From: Dongia_A sp964542425 | GTDB lineage: Bacteria; Pseudomonadota; Alphaproteobacteria; Dongiales; Dongiaceae | Length of the DNA stretch: 64,000 nucleotides | Direction: 5' to 3' | Assembly (NCBI GenBank): GCA_964542425.1 | Contig: CAZIUB010000027.1 | Location: forward strand, 1-64,000 | Shown here: positions 19,651-27,919 of the stretch, one piece after another | How positions within the stretch are numbered: the first letter of the stretch is position 1 | Layout: each line of letters starts with the position of its first letter | Program-made: the position numbers and the translations under genes | Notes under the pieces: model-generated | The model's database searches: none | What the model was told of the DNA's origin: nothing | The model's input: the letters and a program-made list of their open reading frames with translations, nothing else

Positions 19651-20747
19651 TGCCTGGCCGCCCCCTTGATGAAATCCTCGAGCGCATGGGCGCAGGCTCG
19701 AAGCGCGGCTTCTTCGGCGATGGTAATGCGCAGGCAATCGCCCAGGCCATAGGCGCCCATCTTGCGCGCGAGCACCCGCCTGGTGGCGAGGTAACGCGAC
19801 GCCGCATCGGCATTGCGCGTGGAATCCCTTGGAAACCCGATCAGCAGGAAATTTCCGATGCTGGGATAGGGCGTGAGGCCCAACGCCCTCGCGCGATCGG
19901 CAAGCCAGGGCAGCCAGCGATCGTTGTGCGCCTTTGCCGCGCGCATGTGCTCCGCGTCGCCCAAGGCCGCGATTCCCGCTTCTTGCGCCGGCGCCGGCAC
20001 GTTGAAGGGGCCGCGAATGCGATTGAGAACATCGGCGATCGCGGGCGGGCAATAGGCCCAGCCCAGGCGGAGCGCCGCGAGCCCGAAGATCTTGGAGAAG
20101 GTACGGGTCATGACCACGTCACCGCGACCACGTGCCAGTTCCACGCCAGAGGAATAATCGGCGCGATCCACGTATTCGGCGTAGGCCGCATCGACCACCA
20201 GCAGCACGTTATCCGGCAATCCATCGCGCAACCGCTCGAGTTCAGCGCCGCTCACATGGCTGCCGGTCGGGTTGTTGGGATTAGCGAGGAAACACAATCT
20301 GGTGCGCGGATTCGCCGCCTTGATGAGCGCCTCCACATCGGCGCGCAGGTCCTGTTCCGGCGCGGTCACCGGATTGGCGCCCACCGATTTGGCGGCGATC
20401 GGATAAACCAGAAAACCATGCCGGGAATAGAGCACTTCGTCGCCCGGCCCGGCATAGGCGCGGACCAGCAATTGCAGCAATTCGTCCGAGCCGGCGCCGC
20501 AAACGATGCGCTCCGGGTCGAGGCCCCACATCTTTCCGATCGCCTGGCGCAATCGGGTGGCGCCGCCATCGGGATAGCGGTGCAATTCGCCCGCCATGTC
20601 GCGATAGGCGGCGATCGCGCTAGCACTCGGCCCCAGCGCCCCTTCGTTCGACGCCAGGCGATGAACGGCGCCTGGGCCCGGCAGGCCATGATCGCCGGGC
20701 ACGTAGGGCTCGATCTCGAGAATGCCGGGGCGAACGCTGAGGGGCAT
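19647..20747 (-). CDS. hisC: histidinol-phosphate / aromatic aminotransferase
   Basis: Fold-type I PLP aminotransferase of 366 residues. The PLP lysine lies in MTRTFSKIFGLAALRLGWAY (~215); RLASNEGALGPS, NPNNPTGSHV and DAAYAEYVD are typical of HisC. Between tyrA and a prephenate-dehydratase-like gene, it probably also, or mainly, transaminates aromatic keto acids. No other his genes are nearby. Confidence 0.9.
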   Translation of the reverse strand: MPLSVRPGILEIEPYVPGDHGLPGPGAVHRLASNEGALGPSASAIAAYRDMAGELHRYPDGGATRLRQAIGKMWGLDPERIVCGAGSDELLQLLVRAYAGPGDEVLYSRHGFLVYPIAAKSVGANPVTAPEQDLRADVEALIKAANPRTRLCFLANPNNPTGSHVSGAELERLRDGLPDNVLLVVDAAYAEYVDRADYSSGVELARGRGDVVMTRTFSKIFGLAALRLGWAYCPPAIADVLNRIRGPFNVPAPAQEAGIAALGDAEHMRAAKAHNDRWLPWLADRARALGLTPYPSIGNFLLIGFPRDSTRNADAASRYLATRRVLARKMGAYGLGDCLRITIAEEAALRACAHALEDFIKGAARQ

Positions 20748-20774
20748 TGGTCTATCGATCCCTAGAGGAAGCGG

Positions 20775-21662
20775 TCAGGAGAGTGGCGTCTGGTCGACCA
20801 GCTCGGCAAGGTCCAATGGTGTCGCATAGGATCCGATGATCCGCGTTCTGGTCGCGAGCCTGGCCAGGGCTTTGTCGATCGCGGGCGAAGGGTCGGTCCA
20901 GAAGCCGCCCAGCTCGACCAAGGTCAAGCCATTGTCGGCGACCGCCAGCACGCGCGCGCGGGGCTCGACGGCAACGATCGCCCCCAGAAGCGCGGCATGA
21001 TCGCAACCCGGAAGCCGTTCGAGGCCTAGCAGGCTGCAATCCTCGCCCGAAGCCTCATTGAGGGCAAGGCCGACCACCAGTCCGGCGCAAGCCCCATTGC
21101 GCTGATTGCCGCCATCGCCGAAGGGCAGGCGACCCATGACATGGGGAAGGCCAGCATTGCGATCCATCAGCAGCGGCCACCACGGCTCGGCCTCGGCGGC
21201 GCTGGGCAAGGGCAGAATACCGAGTGTGGCCCCACCCCGCCGGATCGCGTCCAGAACCAGAATGGCGCTGGCATGGGCCTGGATCTCCACCCTGGTGCCG
21301 TAATGGTCCCGGGCCAGATCCCAAAGACCCGGCCGATTGCTCGGCGCATGGACGGCAACCGCGAAGGGTCCCTCGACCTGCAGCAGGGCCGAGATCATCT
21401 CGCGCCACATCCGCACCACCACCGCGCGCGGCAATGGCCCGCGGTGCCGGCGCACCAGCCGGCGCAGGATATTGGCCTCGCGCGCCGGCCGGATGAAGGT
21501 GGCGCCGTCGGCAAAGCTTCGCCCGACCGGATGCAGGCGCGCCTTGACCTCGCCGACCGCCACCGCCAGATCGGCGCGGCGCATCAGCAGGTCATGGATC
21601 TGGCTGTCGATCCCGTCGATCTCCCGACGGAGCCGCGCCAGTTGATCGTCAAAATCGTCCAT
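20775..21662 (-). CDS. chorismate mutase with a prephenate-dehydratase-like domain
   Basis: The N-terminal ~90 residues are an AroQ mutase (LARLRREIDGIDSQIHDLLMRR, AREANILRRLVRRHRGPLP). The rest is a periplasmic-binding-like domain resembling the front of prephenate dehydratases, but the hallmark TRF motif of prephenate dehydratase is not obvious, and no ACT domain follows. It may be a mutase with a regulatory or degenerate dehydratase half. ATG 21662 chosen because residues before it (rich in Arg) are not conserved-looking. 295 residues. Confidence 0.75.
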   Translation of the reverse strand: MDDFDDQLARLRREIDGIDSQIHDLLMRRADLAVAVGEVKARLHPVGRSFADGATFIRPAREANILRRLVRRHRGPLPRAVVVRMWREMISALLQVEGPFAVAVHAPSNRPGLWDLARDHYGTRVEIQAHASAILVLDAIRRGGATLGILPLPSAAEAEPWWPLLMDRNAGLPHVMGRLPFGDGGNQRNGACAGLVVGLALNEASGEDCSLLGLERLPGCDHAALLGAIVAVEPRARVLAVADNGLTLVELGGFWTDPSPAIDKALARLATRTRIIGSYATPLDLAELVDQTPLS

Positions 21663-21746
21663 CGGGCGTGGAAACTTCAGCGTTTTCGGTCGGTCAGTGA
21701 TAGTCGCTCGACGGCGCAAAAGCAAAGCGGAAAAGCAAAGAAAGCG

Positions 21747-21775
21747 TTGACTCCAGGCGCTTGGCCCCTATTCAT
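21747..21775 (+). promoter_or_regulatory. possible sigma-70 promoter for metX
   Basis: TTGACT at 21747-21752 and ATTCAT at 21770-21775 are separated by 17 bp, 37 bp before the metX ATG. The -10 is a weak match. No SAM riboswitch could be recognised in this leader. Confidence 0.35.
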
Positions 21776-21812
21776 TTTGCCCGGTTCGCCGCTACCGAAA
21801 GCAATCCGAAGG

Positions 21813-22976
21813 ATGACCTCGCTCAGCACTCACCCCGCCGGACAATCGCCGGATTTGCCTGGCAAGCGCCTGGTCTTCGGGCCGGAGCGCCGTCTGCGGC
21901 TGGATTGCGGTATCGATTTCGGGCCGGTGACGCTTGCCTACCAGACCTATGGCGCGCTGAACGCCGACAAATCGAATGTCATCCTCATTTGCCATGCCTT
22001 GACCGGCGACCAATTCGTGGCGGAAACCCACCCCATCACGGGAAAGCCCGGCTGGGGGCAGACCATGGTAGGGCCCGGCAAGACCATCGACACCGAGCGC
22101 TTCTTCGTGATTTGCGCCAATGTGCTGGGCGGCTGCATGGGCACGTCCGGCCCCGGCGATCTCGACCCCGCCACGGCCAAGTCCTATGGCCTGGATTTTC
22201 CGGTCATCACGGTGGCCGACATGGTGCGCCTGCAGACCTGGCTCCTCGATCACCTCGGCATCGAGCAACTGTTTGCAATCATCGGCGGATCGATGGGCGG
22301 CATGCAGGTGCTGCAATGGGCGGCCGAATATGGCGATCGGGTGTTCGCGGCCATTCCGGTTGCCTGCGCCGCCAGGCATTCGGCGCAGAACATCGCCTTC
22401 CACGAGGTCGGGCGCCAGGCGATCATGGCCGATCCCGAATGGCGCGGCGGCGATTACTTGGCCCAGGGCACCAATCCGGCGGCCGGGCTTTCGGTCGCCC
22501 GGATGGCGGCCCACATCACCTATCTGTCCGAGACCGCGCTGCATCGTAAGTTCGGGCGCAACCTCCAGGACCGGTCGGGACTGAGCTACGGCTTCGGCGC
22601 CGATTTCCAGGTGGAAAGCTATCTCCGGCATCAGGGATCGATCTTCGTCGATCGGTTCGACGCCAATTCCTATCTCTACATCACCCGGGCGATGGATTAT
22701 TTCGATCTGGCGCTCGCTCATGGCGGCCATTTGGCCAGCGCCTTTCGCGGCACCAAGGTCAGGTTCTGCCTGTTCTCCTTCACCGGCGACTGGCTGTTCC
22801 CGACTTCGGAGAGCCGCACCATCGTGCACGCGCTGAACGCGGTCGCGGCCAATGTCAGTTTCGTCGAGATCGAGAGCGACAAGGGCCACGACGCCTTCCT
22901 GCTGGAGGAGCCGGAATTCTTCCAGGTCCTGCAGGGCTTCCTGGATGGCTGCGCCGAGCATCGCGGAATCGCGTGA
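21813..22976 (+). CDS. metX: homoserine O-acetyltransferase
   Basis: Acylates homoserine for methionine synthesis. Alpha/beta hydrolase of 387 residues with nucleophile Ser in IGGSMGGMQVLQWA (~150), catalytic Asp in FTGDWLFPTSES and His in SDKGHDAFLLEE. VLGGCMGTSGPGDLDP is a conserved MetX segment. ATG 21813 has AAGGA upstream. It is normally followed directly by metW; here two element A copies intervene. Confidence 0.96.
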   Translation: MTSLSTHPAGQSPDLPGKRLVFGPERRLRLDCGIDFGPVTLAYQTYGALNADKSNVILICHALTGDQFVAETHPITGKPGWGQTMVGPGKTIDTERFFVICANVLGGCMGTSGPGDLDPATAKSYGLDFPVITVADMVRLQTWLLDHLGIEQLFAIIGGSMGGMQVLQWAAEYGDRVFAAIPVACAARHSAQNIAFHEVGRQAIMADPEWRGGDYLAQGTNPAAGLSVARMAAHITYLSETALHRKFGRNLQDRSGLSYGFGADFQVESYLRHQGSIFVDRFDANSYLYITRAMDYFDLALAHGGHLASAFRGTKVRFCLFSFTGDWLFPTSESRTIVHALNAVAANVSFVEIESDKGHDAFLLEEPEFFQVLQGFLDGCAEHRGIA

Positions 22977-23005
22977 TCATGGCATACGTCGATTCCGCGG
23001 GCAGT

Positions 23006-23145
23006 GCCAACTTTCGAATAGGCGTGATGCATGAACCGCACCGATGCCGCGACGAAAGTTGGCATATGTTACCAAATGATGGTACCCGCCGGCGTGAATG
23101 GGCGGGGTCATTTGGCTCGAACCATCCATCAGCGACGGCGGGTAT
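23006..23145 (+). repeat. element A, copy 5 (first of a tandem pair)
   Basis: Near-canonical copy: hairpin 1 arms GCCAACTTTCG and CGAAAGTTGGC, hairpin 2 arms GTACCCGCCGGCG and CGACGGCGGGTAT. The linker CCAAATGA is exactly complementary to TCATTTGG in the hairpin 2 loop. 29 bp after the metX stop. Confidence 0.95.
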
Positions 23146-23148
23146 TGG

Positions 23149-23290
23149 GCCAACTTTCGAATAGGCGTGATGCATGAACCGCTCCGATGCCGCGACGAAA
23201 GTTGGCATATGTTGCCAAATGATAGTACCCGCCGGCGTATGATGGCGGAGGGCTTTCGATGAATCGGTCAGTCCCTCGACGGGCGGGTAC
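23149..23290 (+). repeat. element A, copy 6 (second of a tandem pair)
   Basis: Direct repeat of copy 5, three bases after it, with an almost identical hairpin 1. Hairpin 2 has a divergent loop and right arm (CGACGGGCGGGTAC), and this part carries the ATG used as the start of metW. Confidence 0.9.
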
Positions 23291-23903
23291 TGGGGCCGCC
23301 AAGCGCATCCGCGTCGATCTGCAGCTGATGGCCGACATGGTCGAGCCGGGCTCGCGGGTGCTGGACGTGGGTTGCGGCGATGGGGCGCTCCTGGATTACC
23401 TGGTGCATTTCAAGGGCGTGGATGGGCGCGGCATGGAATTGAGCCAGGCCGGCGTCAATGCGTGCGTTGCCACAGGCCTCTCGGTCATCCAGGGCGACGC
23501 CGATATCGATCTCGGCGACTATCCATCCGACGCCTTCGATTACGTGATCCTGTCGCAGACCCTGCAGGCGACCCGCGATCCCAAGCAGGTGCTGGCCCAA
23601 TTGGTGCGCATCGGTCGGCGCGCCATCGTCTCGTTCCCCAATTTCGGCCATTGGCGCGTGCGCTGGAGATTGTTGTGGTCGGGGCGCATGCCCGAGACCG
23701 CCAGCCTGCCCGCGCATTGGCACGACACGCCCAACATCCATCTGTGCACGATCCGGGATTTCCTGGCGCTCTCGGCCGAGATGGGCATCGAGATCGAGCG
23801 CGCGCTCGCCATCGACGACAAGGGCCAGGCAATGGCGGCGATCGGCCATTGGGCGGCCAATCTGCTCGGCGAACAGGGAATGTTTCTGCTGAAGCGGCCG
23901 TGA
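23259..23903 (+). CDS. metW: methionine biosynthesis protein MetW
   Basis: Class I SAM methyltransferase-like protein that works with MetX in proteobacterial methionine synthesis. The SAM loop is VLDVGCGDGALLDYL; YVILSQTLQATRDPKQVL and FPNFGHWRVRWRLLW are MetW-specific. Family members usually begin near RVDLQLMADM. Here the only ATG upstream is at 23259 inside element A copy 6, adding MNRSVPRRAGTGAAKRI. The repeat therefore seems to supply the start codon and about 10 residues. Confidence 0.92.
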   Translation: MNRSVPRRAGTGAAKRIRVDLQLMADMVEPGSRVLDVGCGDGALLDYLVHFKGVDGRGMELSQAGVNACVATGLSVIQGDADIDLGDYPSDAFDYVILSQTLQATRDPKQVLAQLVRIGRRAIVSFPNFGHWRVRWRLLWSGRMPETASLPAHWHDTPNIHLCTIRDFLALSAEMGIEIERALAIDDKGQAMAAIGHWAANLLGEQGMFLLKRP

Positions 23904-23907
23904 CCGG

Positions 23908-24651
23908 CTATGAGCGTGTGCTCCTGGTGGCCTGCGCGGGAGCGGGCAGTGAAAGCGCGAAACGCGAGCGCTGGCGCTTGGCCGCGATCGGCTGGGCGCC
24001 ATAGAGCTGCTTCATCGCCTCGACCAGGATGACGCCCGAGAGCGCCCCCAGCCAGCGATGCCCGATCCGCTCCCAACCCGGCGCCATCGACAGCCAAGGC
24101 CGCCAGCGCAATGGCAGAAAGAAAAGCGCGCGCTCCGCGCGCAAGGGCGTGAAGGAGTGCCGGCGCAAGAGATTGGTCAGTTGCCGGTGGCTAAAGGGTT
24201 GGCCGAAACCGAAGGGCGTGCGCTCTGTATGGGACCACAGGCCGCGCCGGTTCGGCGCCACCACCAGCAACCGCCCGCCGCCCGAGAGCACCCGCCAAAC
24301 CTCGCGCAGCATGTCGCCGGCGTGATCGGAAGATTCCAGCGCATGCACCAGCAGCACTCGGTCGATGGAATTGTCCGGAAAGGGCAATTCGACCTCGTCG
24401 GCGAGCGTCACGGCCCCTGGCTCGCCGGGCGGCCAAGGGAGCACGCCCTGCCCGGCCGGCATGATGGCGAGCACGCGCTCCGCCTCGGGGCCGAATTGCC
24501 GCAGATAGGGGGTGGCGTAGCCGAGTCCCAATAACCGTTGCCCCGAAAGATCGGGCCACAGGGCGCGGATGCGCAGCTTCAGCAGATGGCGTGTCACCCG
24601 GCCCATTTCGGTGCCGTAGAAGTCCTGCAAATCGACGACGTCCTGCCACAT
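23908..24651 (-). CDS. class I SAM-dependent methyltransferase
   Basis: A 247-residue methyltransferase of the type found beside gloB in alphaproteobacteria. Motif I is degenerate (LLGLGYATPYL), followed by VLLVHALESSDHAGDMLREV and RLLVVAPNRRGLWSHTERTPFG. Substrate unknown. Start taken at ATG 24651 (MWQDVVDLQDFYGTEMG), the usual beginning in the family; a GTG at 24672 is the alternative. Its stop lies 4 bp from that of metW (convergent), and it is divergent from gloB. Confidence 0.8.
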   Translation of the reverse strand: MWQDVVDLQDFYGTEMGRVTRHLLKLRIRALWPDLSGQRLLGLGYATPYLRQFGPEAERVLAIMPAGQGVLPWPPGEPGAVTLADEVELPFPDNSIDRVLLVHALESSDHAGDMLREVWRVLSGGGRLLVVAPNRRGLWSHTERTPFGFGQPFSHRQLTNLLRRHSFTPLRAERALFFLPLRWRPWLSMAPGWERIGHRWLGALSGVILVEAMKQLYGAQPIAAKRQRSRFALSLPAPAQATRSTRS

Positions 24652-24743
24652 TTCGGAAAGCGCCCTTGCCACCTTGCCAATTGATTATGCCATATCGGCT
24701 GCTATCGTGCGCCAGCCCTTGTGAACAGAATAGAATTGCTCCC

Positions 24744-25529
24744 ATGACCGATCCCGCGACCAATCCGTTCGACATCGCGATCGTGCCCTTGCTGAAGGAC
24801 AATTACGGCTATCTCCTGCACGACCGCTCGAGCGGCCAGACCGCCATCGTCGATCCTTCCGAGGCCGAGCCGGTACTGGCCGCCGCGGACCAGCGGAGCT
24901 GGCGCATCAGCCATGTCATCAACACCCATCACCACCACGATCACAGCGGCGGCAATCTGGGCCTGAAGCGCGCCTGCCAGCCGGCGGTGATCGGCCCCGC
25001 CTACGACCGCCAGCGTATACCCGCGCTGACCCAGGCGATCGACGAGGAAAGCGGACTCGATTTCGCCGGCCATCGTGCCCAGGTGCTGTTCATTCCCGGC
25101 CACACCAGGGGCCATATCGCGCTTTTTTTCGAGACCGCCAAGGCGTTGTTCTGCGGCGACACCTTGTTCTCGATCGGCTGCGGGCGGATGTTCGAGGGCA
25201 CGCCCGATCAAATGTGGGCATCGCTCAAGAAGCTGCGCGCGCTCCCCGACGACACCTGGGTCTATTGCGGGCACGAATACACCGAGGCCAATTGCCGGTT
25301 CGCCCTCACCATCGATCCGGCGAACACGGGGCTCCGCGATTATTCGGCCGCGGTCAGGGCGGCGCGTGCCAAGCGCGAGGGCACCATTCCCTCGATCCTG
25401 GGGATCGAGAAGCAATGCAACCCTTTCCTTCGCGCCGATGCGCCTCTGTTCCTGGAGAGGTTCGGCGGCGAGGCCAGGGACCCGGTGATGGCCTTCGCCG
25501 CCATCCGCCAGGCCAAGGATTCATTTTAA
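24744..25529 (+). CDS. gloB: hydroxyacylglutathione hydrolase (glyoxalase II)
   Basis: Metallo-beta-lactamase-fold thioesterase that hydrolyses S-lactoylglutathione to lactate and glutathione. Binuclear metal motif INTHHHHDHSGGN (~55), FIPGHTRGHIALFF (~115), CGDTLFSIGCGRMFEGTP and a C-terminal CGHEYTEANCRFA make this clear. 261 residues, the usual length. A glutathione transferase follows 20 bp later. Confidence 0.95.
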   Translation: MTDPATNPFDIAIVPLLKDNYGYLLHDRSSGQTAIVDPSEAEPVLAAADQRSWRISHVINTHHHHDHSGGNLGLKRACQPAVIGPAYDRQRIPALTQAIDEESGLDFAGHRAQVLFIPGHTRGHIALFFETAKALFCGDTLFSIGCGRMFEGTPDQMWASLKKLRALPDDTWVYCGHEYTEANCRFALTIDPANTGLRDYSAAVRAARAKREGTIPSILGIEKQCNPFLRADAPLFLERFGGEARDPVMAFAAIRQAKDSF

Positions 25530-25549
25530 GGCAAACTGGAGATGGACCC

Positions 25550-26143
25550 ATGAAGCTTCTCTATACCGGCACCTCGCCTTACGCCCGCAAATGCCGGGTG
25601 GTTGCAATCGAGTCCGGGCTTGCCGCGCGGGTCGAGATCGTGGAAACGAGCCCGGCGGATCCCAAATCCGGCTTGAGCGAGGCCAACCCCTTGCACAAGA
25701 TCCCGGCCCTTGTTCGCGACGATAGCTCGGCGCTCTATGATTCGCCGGTGATCTGCGAATATCTTGACCAGATGGGCGGCGGTCGCCTGTTTCCGCCGGC
25801 GGGCGAGGCGCGCTGGCAGGCGCTGCGACGCCAGGCGCTGGGCGATGGCATCATGGACGCGGCGATCCTGCGCCGGTCGGAATCGCAGCGGCCGCAAGAC
25901 CTGCGCTCGGCCGACTGGGACAAATTACAGAAAACAAAGATCGATCAAGGCCTCGACGCGCTCGAAACCGATCCAATGCCCTCGGGCATGGATATCGGCA
26001 CCATCACCATCGCGATCACGCTCGATTACCTGGATTTCCGGTTTCGGGCCGATGCCTGGCGCGATCGCCATCCCAAACTCGCGGAATGGCACAAGATCAT
26101 CTCGCAGCGCCCGTCCCTGCAATCGACGCTGCCGAAGGACTAG
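25550..26143 (+). CDS. glutathione S-transferase family protein
   Basis: 197 residues with an N-terminal thioredoxin-like GST domain (LLYTGTSPYARKCRVVAIE, then NPLHKIPALV and DSPVICEYLD) and an all-helical C-terminal domain. The Ser/Cys near the N-terminus (SPYARKC) is the candidate thiol-activating site. Substrate unknown. A ribosome binding site GGAGA precedes ATG 25550. Its stop overlaps the stop of the convergent membrane-protein gene. Confidence 0.88.
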   Translation: MKLLYTGTSPYARKCRVVAIESGLAARVEIVETSPADPKSGLSEANPLHKIPALVRDDSSALYDSPVICEYLDQMGGGRLFPPAGEARWQALRRQALGDGIMDAAILRRSESQRPQDLRSADWDKLQKTKIDQGLDALETDPMPSGMDIGTITIAITLDYLDFRFRADAWRDRHPKLAEWHKIISQRPSLQSTLPKD

Positions 26144-26649
26144 AGCGGCTGCTGCAATCTCGACGCCAGGTGGAGCACCAGGAGCGCGTTTCCAGCCAGG
26201 ATGCTGGCGATCATGAAAAAGAGCAGCACATAGCGGTGGATGTTGGATTCGCGGGCCGAGGTGAGGCCGCGCGCGCGGCGCAGCAGATTGGAGAATTGTT
26301 GGCTGACGAGGGCGATCTTGGCGCGCTCGGTCCCCTGCCAGAATTGATAGATGAACAGCGAATAGATGGCGCCCACGCTAAGCGCGATGGAGATCGCGAC
26401 CACGATCCGGGGCAGGGACGAATCCGAGGCCGTCATGCGCCCGAGCATGCCCAGGACGAAGAACAGCAGGAGCGTGCCGGCCAGCGTCTTCCATTGCTGC
26501 ATCTTGGCGAAGCGCACCGAATCGGCGCATTCGCGATAAAGCATCAGCATCTCGCCATGCGTGTTCGGGTCGAGCGCGCTGGGGGTCAGCGGCTCCTCGG
26601 GCGCCGCCTCGGGCGCACTACCCTTCTCCGTTTGCTTTGTCGCCGCCAT
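26140..26649 (-). CDS. small membrane protein, unknown function
   Basis: A 169-residue protein with three hydrophobic helices (TLAGTLLLFFVLGMLG, PRIVVAISIALSVGAIYSLF and YVLLFFMIASILAGNALLVLHL) and a charged, alanine/proline-rich N-terminus. Helices two and three are separated by a basic amphipathic stretch (QQFSNLLRRARGLTSARES). I do not recognise the family. Confidence 0.65.
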   Translation of the reverse strand: MAATKQTEKGSAPEAAPEEPLTPSALDPNTHGEMLMLYRECADSVRFAKMQQWKTLAGTLLLFFVLGMLGRMTASDSSLPRIVVAISIALSVGAIYSLFIYQFWQGTERAKIALVSQQFSNLLRRARGLTSARESNIHRYVLLFFMIASILAGNALLVLHLASRLQQPL

Positions 26650-26730
26650 GATCCAATCCTGAATTCCCAGGATCGATGCTCACAGGAGCGAGTAAAAATA
26701 TGGTTAACGACAGGTTTTTCGCCGCGAACT

Positions 26731-27147
26731 CTATGGCTTCGGCCCCTTCGCCGCCTCGACGAGCGGCGGGTCGGGCTCCACGCGATAGGCGTTGACCAGG
26801 CGGTTGGTTTCGTTGGCCATGCCAACGACCGCGATCAATTCCTTCAGCATGGCATCGCTCATGCCGGCCCGGCGCGCGGCCGCCATGTGCGAGACCGTGC
26901 AATAATCGCAGCCATTGGTGATCGAGACCGCGAGATAAAGCATCTCCTTGGTCTTGGGATCGAGGGCACCCGGCGCCATCACTTGCTTGACACTCTCCCC
27001 AGTGCGCTTCAGCCCCGCCGGGTCGTTGGCGAGCACCTTCCAGAAATCGTTGATCCAGTCGACTTGGCGCGTCCTCTTGATGTCGTCGAAGATGGCGCTT
27101 ATCTCGGCGCTCGCCTCTTTCTCTTCGATCGGCGGATAGATGGCCAT
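26731..27147 (-). CDS. carboxymuconolactone decarboxylase / AhpD-like protein
   Basis: 138 residues with the CxxC of the AhpD-like fold in ITNGCDYCTVSHMAAAR (~80), typical of peroxidase-associated disulfide reductases rather than true decarboxylases. Located directly downstream of phaB (2-bp gap), so co-transcribed with the PHB genes. Its role there is unknown; thiol redox protection is a guess. Confidence 0.8.
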   Translation of the reverse strand: MAIYPPIEEKEASAEISAIFDDIKRTRQVDWINDFWKVLANDPAGLKRTGESVKQVMAPGALDPKTKEMLYLAVSITNGCDYCTVSHMAAARRAGMSDAMLKELIAVVGMANETNRLVNAYRVEPDPPLVEAAKGPKP

Positions 27148-27149
27148 GA

Positions 27150-27872
27150 TCAGTACATATGCTGGCCGCCGTTGATCGACAAGGTCGATCCGGTGATGAA
27201 GCCGCCCTCGTCGGCCACCAGGAAGAGGACGCCGCGTGCAATCTCCTCGGCCTTGCCCAGGCGCCCGACCGGGACCTTGGCCACGATCTTCTCCAGCACA
27301 TGCGGCGGCACCGCGCGTACCATTTCGGTGTCGATATAGCCCGGCGCGATGGCGTTCACGGTAATGCCCTTGCCCGCTCCCTCCTGGGCCAGCGCCTTGG
27401 TGAAGCCGTGGATGCCGGACTTGGCGGCGGCGTAATTCACCTGGCCATATTGGCCGGCCTGGCCATTGATCGAGCCGATATTGACGATCCGTCCGAACCC
27501 CTTCTCGCGCATGGAATCGATCACCAGCCGGCAGAGATTGAAGCACGAGGTCAGATTGGTCTGAATGACCGCGGCCCAGGCCTCCGGCGACATGCGCTGC
27601 AGCACCCCATCGCGGGTGATGCCGGCATTGTTGACCAAGATTTCGATCGGGCCGAGGTCGGCGACGATGCGCGCCACCCCAGCCTCACATTGTTTGAAGT
27701 CGCCGACATCGAATTTGTAGGCCGCAATCCCATGCTTGGCCGAGAACGCGCGCGCGTTCTCGTCATTGCCGCCGTAATTGGCCGCCACCTTGTAGCCGGC
27801 AGCCTTGAGTGCCAATGCGATCGCCTCGCCGATGCCGCGCGTGCCGCCCGTCACCAATGCCACTCGTGCCAT
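27150..27872 (-). CDS. phaB: acetoacetyl-CoA reductase
   Basis: NADPH-dependent short-chain dehydrogenase reducing acetoacetyl-CoA to (R)-3-hydroxybutyryl-CoA. Cofactor motif ALVTGGTRGIGEAIA, NNAGITRDGVLQRM, catalytic Ser in NIGSINGQAGQYGQ and YxxxK in VNYAAAKSGIHGFTK. GQYGQVNYAAAKSG is a PhaB fingerprint within this large family. 240 residues. Downstream of phaA by 47 bp. Confidence 0.95.
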   Translation of the reverse strand: MARVALVTGGTRGIGEAIALALKAAGYKVAANYGGNDENARAFSAKHGIAAYKFDVGDFKQCEAGVARIVADLGPIEILVNNAGITRDGVLQRMSPEAWAAVIQTNLTSCFNLCRLVIDSMREKGFGRIVNIGSINGQAGQYGQVNYAAAKSGIHGFTKALAQEGAGKGITVNAIAPGYIDTEMVRAVPPHVLEKIVAKVPVGRLGKAEEIARGVLFLVADEGGFITGSTLSINGGQHMY

Positions 27873-27919
27873 TTTCCGCTCCCCCCGAATTTCGGTCTTG
27901 GTTTCTTATGGAATGAAAG

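Noticed and set aside
21663..21812. SAM-II-type riboswitch upstream of metX
   Set aside because: The leader has no recognisable SAM-II conserved core; only a weak sigma-70-like promoter is seen.
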